64,000 nucleotides of DNA from assembly GCA_963978545.1 (NCBI GenBank), contig OZ021721.1, positions 98,195,918 to 98,259,917 on the forward strand, written 5' to 3'. The translations under genes were made by a program, and so were the position numbers. Source of the stretch: Linyphia triangularis (lineage: Eukaryota > Arthropoda > Arachnida > Araneae > Linyphiidae). Positions within the stretch are counted from its first letter, which is position 1, and each line of letters starts with the position of its first letter. Positions 14,701-25,140 of the stretch are shown here, in pieces. Under the pieces are notes generated by a model that did no database searches, was not told the DNA's origin, and saw nothing but the letters and a program-made list of their open reading frames with translations.

Positions 14701-17700
14701 ACAAGTTACTTTTACATAAAAAGTTTTTTCGAAGTTTCGTTCTTACATTTCTATTTAAAAATATATATTGTTAAACAAATTACATTTTCCTATCATTGGT
14801 CTTGTGGAACAGCTGCATAACTCTTTAACAAACTTGTCATTTAAGAAATTCTTTCAGCATTAAAAAGTTATTTACATTTATATATATATATATACACACA
14901 TTACTAATAGAATTGCATTTTCCTTTATTTTCTCCTATCATTTTCAATACTCTGAAAAATTTATCAGAAACTATTATAATATAAAAACCCTTTTTCTATT
15001 TCTTTGCATATATTATTAATTATAATATAAAATAATTGAAATTCATTTTCCTATTCTTGGTCTTATATTAAACATTTTGAAGCTTTTTAAAATACATAGC
15101 ATAAAAAAATCTAAAATAAAATGATCAATGTTAGTATAATTGCAATTTCCTATCTTTACACATATTAAACATTTTCAAAACTCTATCTCTACTTCAAATG
15201 CCAAAAACACTAGATTTGCCATCCTTTCATGGCCCATTGACATTCTTTGGGGACGATTTATGGCCGTCAAAGTGGAAAAGGTAGATTCGCAAGTTGCTGT
15301 GCTACAACCGAAGGTATCTACAGTAGCAAAAAGTTCGTTTCTATTCAATCATAGATATAAAGGTTTACAAGTAAAAACAAATGATTGGGATAAAATTTTC
15401 CAGGACGGGCGAAGATTTTTCCAGGTCGGGCAATGCCTGACCTCGCCCTCCTCTGACTACAGGCCTGAAATGAAGCTTTTCGTTCATTTATCATTTTTAT
15501 ACTGCTTTTTGTTCCAATAAAAATCTATCTTTTGTTTGGTTATAAGGTACAGACAGAGTCCAAATTTACATTATTGAATACATGTATATTTCATACTCAT
15601 TCATGAATTTCATTCCTTAAAAAAAAAATGGAGTATTAGGTTGTATTGGATACTGAGGCAGGAAAGTGGAAACTGCCTCGCAAGTGCTTTAAAATGGGAG
15701 AAAACCGAATAAACTGCCATTAGGCAGTCTGATAATTTACAGACAATTACAATTGCACAGTACGCAGAAAAAATCCAAACGATAGCTGGTTTTGAATAAT
15801 TGTATACAGTTTTTTTTATAATAAGGGATCATATTCATATTAAAAACAAGCCAAACTTTAAAAAGTTGAATGGCAACCCCATAATATTATGCCATATTTA
15901 GATTAAGCATCCAAAAAAACGTCTAAATACCAAATTTCATAATTTTTCAATGAATTGGTTAGTAATTTAAAGAACAACAAAATGACAAATTAATGTTAAA
16001 AAGAAAAATTGTTTTTTTAGCCATAAATTCTAAAATAGTTAATATATTTTAGCAACTTTTGTTTCAAACAATAGTTTGTTAAAGACCAAACATAAATAAT
16101 CATGCAACTTTGTACCAAACAGTTTTTTAAAAATTAATTATTAATAAAAAATATTTTAAAATTTTGCAACAGAAACATATTTTTTTGCTTTCATAGATTT
16201 ATCATGGTCGAAAACTAGATTACTTTTGAAAGTAAAAAAATATTTCAATGTTAAAATTTTGAAGTTCTTATTTTATCTTTTCAAAGTGTTGGGAGCATAG
16301 GTGGAAAACTTAACAATTTATATTTTTTCAGTATTAGATTCCAAGGCACTTAAAAACATTTGAAATAAATTTATAATTTAAAAAAAAAAAAAAAAAATAT
16401 TTTTCAATAACAAACAGAGAAATAGCAACGAGAGAGCAAATCAGAAGAGGATATATCCCCATATCCCTACCCCTGGCTATGCACCTGATTCAAGTGTTAC
16501 GATATTTTGGTGCAGCATACCCTTCTTTTAGTTATTTTTGCACTAAGGGGGGAAAAAAAATGCAAAACCAACATGAGATCAAAACCATAATAAATTTACA
16601 AAATTCAACCTCATGGTCATCAGGAAACTAATGCACATTCCAAAAAGATGTAAAAACACATGTATTAGGTAATTATAAATAAATTACAACCTTAAGTAAA
16701 AAGTATAGCATATGATCACAAGGATAGGATTGAATTTCTATCTGTATAAAAAAAAAAGTAGGGAATCGAATTCTGTGTGGCGTGTATCTCAATTTCTGGT
16801 GCAAGGAGAAAAGTGAAATTTAAAACATTAGTTTCTGCATTCGTTTAGTTTCAAAGAATTTTTTAAAATTTTAATTCAATTTTAAAATTTGGCTGTAGTG
16901 GTTATCCAATGGGAAAAGTTTTCCCCCTATTCTTCTATCTGAATAAATACTTGAAACATTTACGTTTTTCCATTGAAAAAAATATGGTTAGAATCACTGA
17001 ACTCTTCTTTTGCGGATGGTATTAACAATGTTGTTGGATGATAAAAAATTAATTTGATACATCATGTTTTATTGATTACTAATTTTTTTCACTTCTCTCC
17101 TCCGGAAGGCTATTCTTTTCCCCACTAAAGGTGTGAGAGAGATGGATGGGTGAAATATGACATCATTTTGACAGCATGTATGCATATACCCAGGTATTTA
17201 TACCAAATTAGATACTTATAATTTGTCTTATTACACGATTATTGCAACATAATAATCAATTATTCGCTTTACGAAAGTTTTTTTCTTATAATTACATTTT
17301 TTAAAAAGTCTAAAAACACTTTAGGGCCTGAATTTTTGTATTGTAATTTTAGGATCAATTAAGTTACAGGAAACAAATAATTTTTTTCTTTTGGCCTAAT
17401 GAACTGAAATTTGACGTTTTGGATCAATGAAGTATTCTAAATCAAAAGAAAAGAAAAAACAGGGGTTTGTATTGAAGTTTTCAAATTTAGTTATATTTCC
17501 TTAATATGCAGACCCTCCCCCCCAAAAAAATTATATAGGGGATATAAGAAAATCAAAACACTTTGGTGCAAACCGCAATATGCTACGACAATTAGAACCG
17601 AAGATATAGCCACCATTCGGATTTTGTTTTTGCGTACTGTACCAATTACAATTATGTTAAAAACAGATCGTCTTAGCAGGGTTCCATTGAGAAACCTATT

Positions 17701-19967
17701 GCATGCTAGGTGAACATTCTACCACTGAGTCATGCACTCAGTGAGGTAGCTGATGTTGCCACGGAACGGCACTGCGGGGTAAAGGTAACTACAGGGTGAC
17801 CAACAGTGGGAGAAATAAAATTAAACTCCTATATGAAAAAATTAAAAAGGTACAATACCTCTCAACAACAAATTATTTCACAATTAAATATTGTAATGAA
17901 AAGGATAAAAATACTACAATAAAATATAATAAATATAACTAACAAATTTAAACTTCCCCAGCCATTTCTTTTGGAAACAGAGGATATGAAAGATTTTCAA
18001 CTCTCTGCCTACAGCTAATTATAAACAAATCAGTGTTTTGGCAACATATTTTTTTATTGGATGAACTAAATGCATAGTTTATTTTATAAGGAAGATCTAG
18101 GGAAATCAGATTAAAAAAAATAATAATAATGGATAGTGCATGATGAACTATATATTTCTAGTTATAATTATTTAATTCATTGATAGGAAGAAAAAGGTAT
18201 TCTTTTGTATAAATCTTTCAAAGATCACAAAACTCTTTAATGGTAGACAAAGTCTTCATTAAGTATTAAATTCTTCTATTCGCACTGCAGCCAAGGATTA
18301 ATCTCTTGTAGCTTCTTTGTTTCAGTGATTCTACTTTTTTAAAATGGTTTGAATTTTGTTCATGCTCACGTACGTAGAGCATTATTACTATTCAAGTATT
18401 ACCTTTATCTCTTTCAAGAAATAAAACTGGAAAAGGAAAAAAAAATACCAAAAGAATCATGGTGAAACAATGTGTTTAAAGCTTTTTCTGATATAACAGA
18501 AAATAGGAGTACTGATTGAATTGGTAAATATTTTTAGACAAATTTTCAAGGCAAGCACGTTTCTGACAATTTACAATACAAAATAATTTTTTTAATGTTC
18601 ACAGAGGACCTTGGAATTTGATATTATAGAGACGTCAGCTAAAAAGTAGAGACAGCCATAAATTCCCAAACATATTGGCTGAAAAAACTCACTCGTCATT
18701 TAAATAACTTTTCTCAATTTAAAAAAAAATTAATTAAAACTGTGGATCTCAACCAACATTTTTATAAGCCACTGCATGCACTTAGGAAATAGAAGCTTCA
18801 AAAATAATCATATGAAAACAGTGACTTGTAATTATGTGGCCAGTCAAAAAATATCTAAACGCCTATTTTGGTACAGAACCACTTTTGGTTGGATGGTTCG
18901 TTTGTACACTCAACGACCTATTTTTATGCACAATGACGGCTAATCAGGTGGGTTGGTTGTTTTCAGATTATCTGGCGCTGTCAGCAACACAAGGGCTATA
19001 ATGCGCCGAAACATTCGTCATTTGACAAGCCAACATACATTTACAAACACCCATGCCTTACACAGGACTTGAACCCGCAACCTTGCAGTCTAGAAGCTAG
19101 CACGCTAACCACTATACCGTTTGGTCGGCCTAATCAGGCTGGGATCTACAGCTTAACGTGGCTACCAAACCACAACGAACATCCATGCCTAACCCGGATT
19201 CGAACCTGGCATCTTTGGCATAGAGATAACCCCACAGCCATCAGATGGGCAGAACCACTTTTGGCCTGTTATTTTAAAATGCTTTGTGGGAAAGAACCAA
19301 CTGAAAATGTAATTTGATATGTATAGAATTAGTGTGGAAGTGGCAAGCACATGGATTGGTAATTTATTACTGATCTATCCTTCAGACACGCATCTCCGAA
19401 ATCCTGGCTGGGTTCGAAACCCTTGATAACGAGATCCAGTTGGGATTTTTTAACTTTTCACTTAATGTTGTCTGCTGAGGACAAACCTAAGCTGTTTGTG
19501 ACACTTGACCTAAAATTTGATCACACCTGGGCACCAAATTGCCTTGATAGATGATAACGTGACATATAAGAGTGTAATATATCAAGGGGGTAACTTTTTA
19601 AATTTGATGTACACAGATGGGTGTCAGATGTCATAAAATAGTATTAAATGGTTCAGTTATAAAAGAATAGGAGCAAATCCAAAGTTATCTCAAACAGATT
19701 AGAGATTTATTGCCCACGTTAAAACACCATGAACTGTTTGTCAAAGGTGCACAGAATACTTACATTGCTAGTTATCCAAAGTGCATAAAACAATACCCCA
19801 GTACTGATAGCTTAATGTATGCATAAATAATTTATAGAATTTTTATTGGCATTAAAATGTAAATTTAGAAAGTAATTTGTGAAAAAAAATTATTTTACAA
19901 CGCACTTACCATTTTTTAATTGAGCACTTGGATTAATTTGCTCCTTCATAGCAGGTTCACACAGCAT
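2660..19967 (-). CDS. TRMT44: TRMT44-like tRNA (uracil-2'-O-)-methyltransferase, six N-terminal exons (3' part outside window)
   Basis: Spliced minus-strand gene. Six exons (19967-19910, 13205-12855, 10447-10345, 4496-4280, 4201-4127, 2767-2660) sum to 912 nt, or 304 codons, with every junction in phase and GT/AG borders. The family (yeast Trm44, human TRMT44/METTL19) is a cytoplasmic AdoMet-dependent enzyme that makes 2'-O-methyluridine-44 in tRNA-Ser. Family-like stretches are the N-terminal SNYWNVVAKVD and IDRPHVVNSKLL, the mid-region TDPIKYVYEDISIAAYL, and SAM motif I VDLGCGHALLDHIL at the end of exon 6. The start ATG at 19,967 is preceded eight codons upstream by an in-frame TAA. The rest of the Rossmann fold and any zinc finger were not found at 1-2,659, so the gene probably runs off the left edge. 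Introns 1-3 are long and full of transposons; intron 4 is only 78 nt. The family match is from memory; confidence is high because frame, phases and motif order agree. Confidence 0.88.
4127..4201 (-). CDS. TRMT44: TRMT44 exon 5
   Basis: A 75-nt, 25-codon phase-0 exon between a TTTTTTAG acceptor and a GTAAGT donor. It encodes IWPTYNITDPIKYVYEDIS followed by IAAYLI, a very characteristic TRMT44 block just ahead of the SAM-binding domain. Confidence 0.88.
4280..4496 (-). CDS. TRMT44: TRMT44 exon 4
   Basis: A 217-nt exon after a TTTTCTAG acceptor. It includes EKWLIKKILPKVASWCQNV and LVPPKDYSKTLHYLKAKY, the region before the methyltransferase core. The donor is GTTAGC, weak but phase-correct (phase 0). 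The downstream intron is 78 nt. Confidence 0.83.
5880..7290. repeat. Decayed tandem repeat region in TRMT44 intron 3
   Basis: Diverged copies of a motif like GACYATCACAACRTAAAT recur near 6057, 6163, 6259, 6352, 6870, 6945, 7067 and 7163, mostly 75-122 bases apart and often followed by GACGATAGC-like words. This looks like an old satellite with a monomer near 100 bases, interrupted by unrelated DNA between about 6,450 and 6,750. Confidence 0.5.
8107..8149. repeat. Short near-perfect hairpin
   Basis: Twenty-base arms (8107-8126 and 8130-8149) pair with one mismatch around a three-base loop. The stem is too short for a classical miRNA precursor. It may be a remnant MITE or a structured intronic site. 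Confidence 0.5.
8327..9457. mobile_element. hAT-like non-autonomous element (hAT-4) in TRMT44 intron 3
   Basis: The element starts CAGGCTTGG and ends CAACCCTG. It is flanked by 8-bp direct repeats TTTATAAC (8319-8326) and TTTGTAAC (9458-9465), one mismatch. Subterminal sequences GGTTTAAATCAAG and CAGTTTAAACCA are inverted. No transposase frame is seen. A shorter relative lies at 23,790-24,166. Confidence 0.72.
10345..10447 (-). CDS. TRMT44: TRMT44 exon 3
   Basis: A 103-nt exon between a TTTTAG acceptor and a GTAAAT donor. It completes a split Asp codon with exon 2 and ends two bases into an Arg codon. It encodes DHLDKSASFFPKK followed by a PSFPYRFKMIDK stretch. Confidence 0.72.
12855..13205 (-). 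CDS. TRMT44: TRMT44 exon 2
   Basis: A 351-nt exon after a TTTTCAG acceptor. It opens with the second and third bases of a split glycine codon and ends with one base before GTGATT. It encodes the N-terminal YWNVVAKVD and DRPHVVNSKLL stretches and ends VLEVVVL. An open frame runs past the donor, so the end was set by phase agreement with exon 3. Confidence 0.82.
14295..15467. mobile_element. hAT-like non-autonomous element (hAT-3) in TRMT44 intron 1
   Basis: Terminal inverted repeats CAGGCCCGTAGCCAG and (reversed) CAGGCCTGTAGTCAG are flanked by a perfect 8-bp target duplication AAATGAAG (14287-14294 and 15468-15475). The subterminal word GGACGGGC recurs at both ends. The 126-codon open frame at 15,140-15,520 crosses the right end and shows no transposase motif. 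Confidence 0.85.
16380..16487. mobile_element. hAT-like right tip, partner not found
   Basis: The sequence CCCCTGGCTATGCACCTG, reversed, reads as a CAGG-TGCATAGCC hAT-type end. No matching left end or target duplication was found, so the boundaries to the left are arbitrary. Confidence 0.3.
17676..17735 (-). repeat. tRNA-Gly-like SINE head (pseudo-tRNA)
   Basis: On the minus strand GCATGACTCAGTGGTAGAAT and TTCACCTAGCATGC match the 5' half and A box of a tRNA-Gly-like molecule. The B-box side is degenerate, so this is a SINE or tRNA pseudogene rather than a working tRNA. Confidence 0.4.
18889..19249 (-). mobile_element. SINE family B, interrupted by SINE A
   Basis: The minus-strand copy starts CTGATGGCTGTGGGGTTATC with B box GGTTCGAATCC. 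It is flanked by a 15-bp direct repeat CAGAACCACTTTTGG (18874-18888 and 19250-19264). It is split by SINE A at 18,949-19,129. A sister copy lies at 44,339-44,496. Confidence 0.8.
18949..19129 (-). mobile_element. SINE family A, nested in SINE B
   Basis: A 181-base tRNA-derived SINE on the minus strand. It has an A-box-like TAGTGGTTAGCGTGC, a B box GGTTCAAGTCC and a tail ending in AACAACCAACC. Its target duplication is CTAATCAGG (18940-18948 and 19130-19138). A sister copy of the same length lies at 33,578-33,758. Confidence 0.82.
19910..19967 (-). CDS. TRMT44: TRMT44 exon 1 (coding part)
   Basis: Nineteen codons plus one base, starting MLCEPAMKEQINPSAQLKNG. The donor GTAAGTG lies at 19909-19903. 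The split glycine codon is completed by exon 2. The distance from Met to the aromatic-Trp pair in exon 2 is like that recalled for vertebrate TRMT44. Confidence 0.75.
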
Positions 19968-21535
19968 CTCTGGTATAGATACTAATCTTTATAAAAAAAG
20001 CGTCAAATTAAAATCAACCTTCATCAGGGAAGACTGAAATAAAATGTTCAAAATGTGGTGCGGTGGCATGCTGGCATGTGGCGGAAGTAAACAAACTAGT
20101 TTTCATCAAAATGGCGGATATGACGTCACATATGAAAAATTGTTTGGTCGAATATTTGGCAATTATTTTGGGGGAAAAAAATAAGTAATGAGTTTATCAT
20201 TTAGATGTTTTGAGCATATAAAACCTTTTAAAAGAAACAAACAAGAAAATTAAAATCATAAAACAGGAAAGTATACATAATTTTTTATTTTTATCTAAAT
20301 GGAATTATGAGCATTATTTAGAATTGGGTTGCATCGAATGGCAACACTTTTGACATGCTTGTGATCAATCAAAATACACATTTTAAGACGAATTCTTATT
20401 TTCAAATTCTATTAGTCAATCACAATGCGGATTTTATTTATTTTAAAGCAAACGAATTGACTATGACGTCATCGTTATGCATTGTAAGAAAATACGTCAA
20501 ATCCAAGGAGGTTAGAAGAGAAGGAAGTGCGAGCAAACCCGAAACACATTCGAAACCGGTTGTACCTTTGAAGTAGGTTTATCACCATTTTTGCCAAACA
20601 AACTAAGCCCTTTTTGACGCCAAACTCCCAACTGCGCCAAGCGTAATTGATTTTTACTCTACCAGCGGTTCCCAACCCACACGGACCGCGAATAGAGTGG
20701 TATTGGGCTGTGGACGCTGGTAGAGAATCTAAGTCAAGATAAATATTATCTAAGCTTTAGAGTTAAAAATGGGAACAACCGAGTCTCTCGATTGTGTTCT
20801 TCTATGTTGTAACGAGTGAATAATGCTTGAATTAAACAGCATGGCTAAGTTTTAATCCAAATATTGACTCTCTCATGGGGGATACGAAACGATTACATTA
20901 TATCGTGTGCAAAGGTAGAGAAAATATTGTGTCCATTTTTTAAATATTGAATCCATTTTTAAAATGTTCATCCACAACGAGTTCATCTGCCAAGTTTCAG
21001 TTCAATTAGATGACGGCAAGTGGGTTAATTAGCCCTTCGAATATTTTGCCTCGGCAACTTTAACAGTCGAAGATTTCAGTCACTAAATATCGTCAAATTT
21101 TACATGTTTTAATTAAGTTTAGTGTCTGAATAAAAGAAAGTGAGTAAAGGCTGGTAAATCTGACGGAAGGCAATAGAAACACATGTAAAAACGGCCTTTG
21201 TGTGGCAGTCCCAAAACTTAATAGAAAGCATTGTCATATACAACGAGTGTGTTTGCCAAGTTTAAATGTTTAATCTCATGCTAGGAAATGGGTTTATAAG
21301 TAAACCAAAGCGTCAATAAAAAACATGTATAAAAGGGGCCTTTTTCGTGACAGTGACTAGCCTAAAAATTTGATAGAATGCATTGTCATCCACATTGAAT
21401 CCATCTGCTAAGTTTCAGAGCGATGGGCCGACGGCAAGTATGCTATAATTAGTCCTACTAAAAACAATAGTTGCGTGTGTAAAAGCAGTCTTTTAGTGAT
21501 AGTAATAGCCCCCAAAAAACTTAATTGAGTGCATT
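19968..21535. other. Intergenic stretch upstream of TRMT44
   Basis: Beyond the promoter cluster no gene was recognised. A hairpin with 11-base arms CTCTACCAGCG/CGCTGGTAGAG lies at 20,657-20,725; its start resembles a hAT tip. From about 20,930 to 21,535 there are three diverged units about 145 bases apart, each with a GTAAAA...GCCTTT word followed by a GCATTGTCAT/CCAAGTTT block. The same repeat family recurs near 35,240-35,340 and 41,320-41,500. Confidence 0.45.
20079..20130. promoter_or_regulatory. TRMT44 promoter-like cluster (ETS, YY1, CRE sites)
   Basis: Within 50 bases upstream of the TRMT44 first exon lie an ETS-like GCGGAAGT (20081-20088), a YY1-like CAAAATGGCGG (20107-20117) and a palindromic CRE TGACGTCA (20121-20128). 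A second TGACGTCA lies at 20464-20471. Housekeeping promoters often combine these sites, which can work in either direction. No divergent plus-strand gene was recognised. Function is inferred from motif content and position only. Confidence 0.5.
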
Positions 21536-22590
21536 CTCTAGTAGCAATCACTGCATGGCGTTTCGTCGGCCAATGATCGGAATTCATCAAAGTCATCGGC
21601 GATTCCCCAGACTGATGTATAAACACACCCGTATTTCCTCGTCTGTCGATGACCATAAACTCATCGGGAAAAGATATCTTCCCAACATCTGTGGCCGGTG
21701 GAATTTCTGATCATCGTTTTTTTGATCGGCAAAATATATCGGAACGACATCGACAGGCGATAAAAACCGTATGTTTCTTTTTCTTGCAATTCCACTGAAT
21801 TAGAGGTGATCCTTGAATGTATTTCAAATTTAAATCAAGTATACAATTTGCTAAACATTTCGCTTTGGCAATAAGTGAAAAATATTTTAAAAATAAGTGT
21901 ACGAAAAATTTTAAATGTAAAAATATATTTTGAAAAAATTCAAACCACATAATTATATATTGCTTATCTAATACGTCAATAAAATCCATAAATAAAAGTT
22001 TTTATATAGTAAAAAAATATAGGAACAATTTTCTAAAATTAAAAATAAATTCTCATTTCAATTTCAATATAAAATAAAAATATAGTCCTTGTTTTTAAAT
22101 AGTTTTCATTATAATTTGCTGAACTCATTTTGGTCCGTTTTTTAAACATCTTTTAAGTAAAATAAAAATATATTTTTATGTTTCAAAAAGTTAATCAAAT
22201 TGGATATAGTTTTTTAAAAAATTTAAAAATTAAATATATTTTTTTAAATGTCAAAATTATTAAGTAAACTCTTAAATTGCATTTCAAAAAATATCATAAA
22301 ATGTTCTGGTCAGTTAGTTAAAATTTTACAAAATAGATGGCGATACTATTTATTTGACACTATTATTTATTTGACACTATTATTTATTTGACACTATTAT
22401 AATAAATAAATTAATATAATTTTCCCAAATTTATGGAAGATTTGCTATTTTCCGAAAATACCCCATATATAAAAAAAAAATGTCGGTCAATTTCCTTGCA
22501 AAGTCTGTATGATAGTAGAGTTTTGTACTACAATACAATTGCTATACCAAGAATCACAAGTAACTACAGTCCAGTGGCCATGTCAACGCA
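21536..22590 (+). repeat. Left inverted arm (part interrupted at 22,590)
   Basis: Near-identical inverted counterpart of 28,414-29,607. Both arms contain the same 92-codon open frame (21,711-21,989 on minus; 29,154-29,432 on plus) with only one residue difference seen (E/A). This arm has an extra three-fold 18-bp repeat of TTATTTGACACTATTAT at about 22,348-22,402 that the right arm lacks. Confidence 0.8.
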
Positions 22591-23536
22591 CTCCGGAGAT
22601 AACCGTCCTCGGTTCGATCGCAGGGTAAGTAATTTAGACAATTCTGGTGTGAGTAATTTGGTAGTGTTATAACTTCGATTTGTACTCTTAAAATGTCAAT
22701 GGAAATGCCACCATATAAGAATTACGCGCTCTGGGTAAATATTTTAGTTTTGCATTAACTTGTCGTTTTTAATATTCGATACTTACACCTTTATAATTAT
22801 TTAATGTTTATTAATTGATATTTTCGACAAAATAACGACCATTGTTTCGATATTTCTTGAGAGCAAAATTTTCCTCGGATAGTGCTCGTATTTCCCCCTT
22901 TTCGCTCGGCCTTCGAACTAATTCTTGTCGGCTTCTACTCGAATTCGATCAGTTTCGGACATCGGGCAATGGCCGGCCACGGGGACAAAATGGATTAGTT
23001 GCCAAGGGAAAGATAAGTTTAGGGTGAGTTTCCGGTGAATCGCCAATCATCGGTGATTCACCTGGGGATGAAATTCCGATCATCGCCCGAGGTATATTTC
23101 CCTTGGCAACTAATCCATTTTGTCCCCGTGGCCGGCCATTGGCCGATGTCCGGAAACTGATCGAATTCGAGGAGAAGCCGACAAGAATTGGTTTGAAGGC
23201 CGAGGGAAAAGGGGGAAATACGAGCACTATCCGAGGAAAATTTTGCTCTCAAGAAATATCGAAACGATGGTCGTTATTTTGTCGAAAATATCAATTAATA
23301 AAATATCATTAAATTAAAATATCAATTATAAAGATGTAAGTATCGAATATTAAAAACGACAAGTTAAAATAATGCAAAACTAAAATCTTTACCCAGAGCG
23401 CGTAATTCTTATATTGTAGTATTTCCAGTGACATATTAAGAGTACAAATCGAAGTTATAACACCACCAAATTACTCACGCCAGAATTGTCTAAATTACTT
23501 ACCCTGGGATCGAACCAAGGATGATCGTCTCCGAAG
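22591..23536. mobile_element. 946-bp palindromic foldback element
   Basis: Two arms of about 420-440 bases are inverted copies around a spacer near 23,060. The ends read CTCCGGAG and, reversed, CTTCGGAG. A 4-bp direct repeat CGCA flanks it (22587-22590 and 23537-23540). Just inside each end is a tRNA B-box-like GGTTCGATC followed by CAGGGTAAG. It has no coding capacity, and mirrored open frames in both arms are a by-product of the palindrome. It inserted into the left arm of the larger element, since the right arm lacks it. Confidence 0.75.
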
Positions 23537-23542
23537 CGCATT

Positions 23543-23575
23543 CCCAGGTAGCACAGCAGTATTGGCCAATGTCGG
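23543..23575 (+). repeat. Inner inverted end, left
   Basis: CCCAGGTAGCACAGCAG followed by TATTGGCCAAT mirrors 28,381-28,413. It resembles the outer end motif CCCTAGTAGCA, so it may be a second set of transposon termini. Confidence 0.6.
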
Positions 23576-23674
23576 AAACCGGAGCTCTGGAAGATTGGCC
23601 AATCTTGGGTAATGTCGGAACGGTCAGCACCGAACGGCTAACATTTTTGCAATATTGGCCAATATCGCAGTGCG

Positions 23675-24220
23675 GTTTTGGCCGATCTCGAGGAGCAGTT
23701 TTGGCCGATCTCGATGCGTAGTTTTGGCCGATATCGAGAAGTAGTTTTGGCCAGTATTGATGTGCAATCTTGGGCAATATCGATGAGCATGGTTTAAACC
23801 AAATGTTTTTTTTGTTTTTTTTAAGAATAATTTAAAATTGTATTTTTATTTATAATTAGATTTTTTTAATTATTTGATGTTGTAAATTACTTCTATTTTT
23901 ATCTGAAATAAAATATGTTCTAATGTCTAAATAAAATATTAAAATTTAATATGATTTGAATGTCCCCATAAGTAGAACAATTGTTTATTTACATAGTTCA
24001 AATTGCTTTCAAAATGAATATTCATTGTTATTTGAGCATACATTATTCTTGTTTATGTCAAATTTTATTTATAAATATGTATACATGTAATTAGAAAAGG
24101 ATTAAAAAAAAAAAAAAAAAAAAACTTGGTTTAAACCAAAAAAAAAAATGGTTTTTTCCAAACCTGGATGAGCAGTTTTAGCCACTACTATGAGCAATTT
24201 TTGGAACAGCTACTGTTTTT
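23675..24220 (+). repeat. 23-bp subterminal tandem array, split by a hAT insertion
   Basis: Units starting at 23675, 23698, 23721, 23744 and 23767 are exactly 23 bases apart and resemble GTTTTGGCCGATATCGAGAAG. The array resumes at 24,175 after the hAT element. Related GGCCAAT/GGGCAATATCG words occur near the opposite end (28,300-28,400), so these may be subterminal transposase-binding repeats. Confidence 0.75.
23790..24166. mobile_element. Short hAT-4-like MITE
   Basis: It starts TGGTTTAAACCAA and ends CCAAACCTG, with a perfect 8-bp target duplication GATGAGCA (23782-23789 and 24167-24174). It shares internal sequence with 8,327-9,457 but lacks the first bases of that copy's left tip. It inserted at a unit border of the 23-bp array. 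Confidence 0.75.
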
Positions 24221-25040
24221 TCACTATATCACAGAGCATTTTGGATAGATTTGCCACTCAACATATCTGAACTTTCTTTTTGGTGGAAGGAGTGGTTGCA
24301 AATGATAATTCTTATATGCGTTTAGATTCAATTTTGAGCTGTTCAATGTTTAGTATCACATTGTTGCCCAAAAACCCTTAATAATCTGTTAAGTTATACT
24401 TAAACATTTGTAAAATAATGTTTTCACCTCTCCTACCAAAAAAACACATTTAGATAACAAAATGTCTGATATTCAAGGATTTAGAAAGATACATGCAATT
24501 TTAAACTAGAAAACTGCCAGTAGAATTTAAAGTCCCTATAGGTCAATCAATACTCATTGAACTTTTTATGCTAAGGTTTCATAAAAATAGAAGGTTGAAT
24601 TTAAAACTTGTGAAGTATATTTTTTATGCACAGATCAATTTCATTTAAGAAGTCACTTTTCATTTTTAAAACATCATTTTTCTCCATACATTAAGAACCG
24701 AATAGATAGTAAATAAATATCATTTTAATGCTTTAGTTCATTCACTTCAAATGTAATAGCAATAAAGTGAATTAAAATTGCAGATCCCCCCCCCCCCCCT
24801 CGCCAACATTGAAGAAGTTTTCATCTAAAAATTATTTAACAAAAACATTATTTTTAAAAATCCACAATAATATTTACATGTATACCTCATATAATGAATA
24901 CTTTTTTATACTTTCATTCCTATTTTAATTGCTTTTTGGTGACCGATAATTGAAACCCAATATAATTTAATTGATATTTTATGGCTTAAAAACCATGCAC
25001 ACTTAAATTAAAGGTCACTTTCTGCAGTGCATATATATAA
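24221..25040. other. Non-coding stretch inside the 8-kb element
   Basis: AT-rich DNA with a C run at about 24,786-24,799. No open frame, repeat partner or splice pattern was recognised. Confidence 0.4.
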
Positions 25041-25140
25041 TAAAAACATAAATTTAATACAAGCTGTTTATTATAATACATATTTTATTTTACATATTTT
25101 ATCTTCCTTTGAAGTTTCCACCTCGGTGAAGAAAACGAAC
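25040..25140 (-). other. Possible last exon / 3' UTR of candidate gene
   Basis: An ATATTTCAG acceptor at 25,141 opens GTTCGTTTTCTTCACCGAGG. An AATAAA signal in TATAATAAACAG (near 25,070) follows. In the exon 3 frame translation has already stopped, so this would be mostly 3' UTR. Other frames also stay open briefly. Confidence 0.3.

Noticed and set aside
15140..15520. 126-codon plus-strand open frame
   Set aside because: It crosses the right end of the hAT-3 element into its target site and has no transposase or other recognised motif.
17676..17735. Functional tRNA gene
   Set aside because: The A-box half looks tRNA-like, but the T-arm/B-box half is degenerate and no acceptor stem can be drawn.
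19069..19317. 82-codon plus-strand open frame
   Set aside because: It lies within the nested SINE A/SINE B pair on the opposite strand.
20355..20576. 73-codon frame starting near the divergent side of the TRMT44 promoter
   Set aside because: No recognisable protein features and it contains a CRE site; more likely regulatory or unique non-coding DNA.
22949..23317. Several overlapping open frames on both strands with the same residues
   Set aside because: They mirror each other because the sequence is a palindrome.
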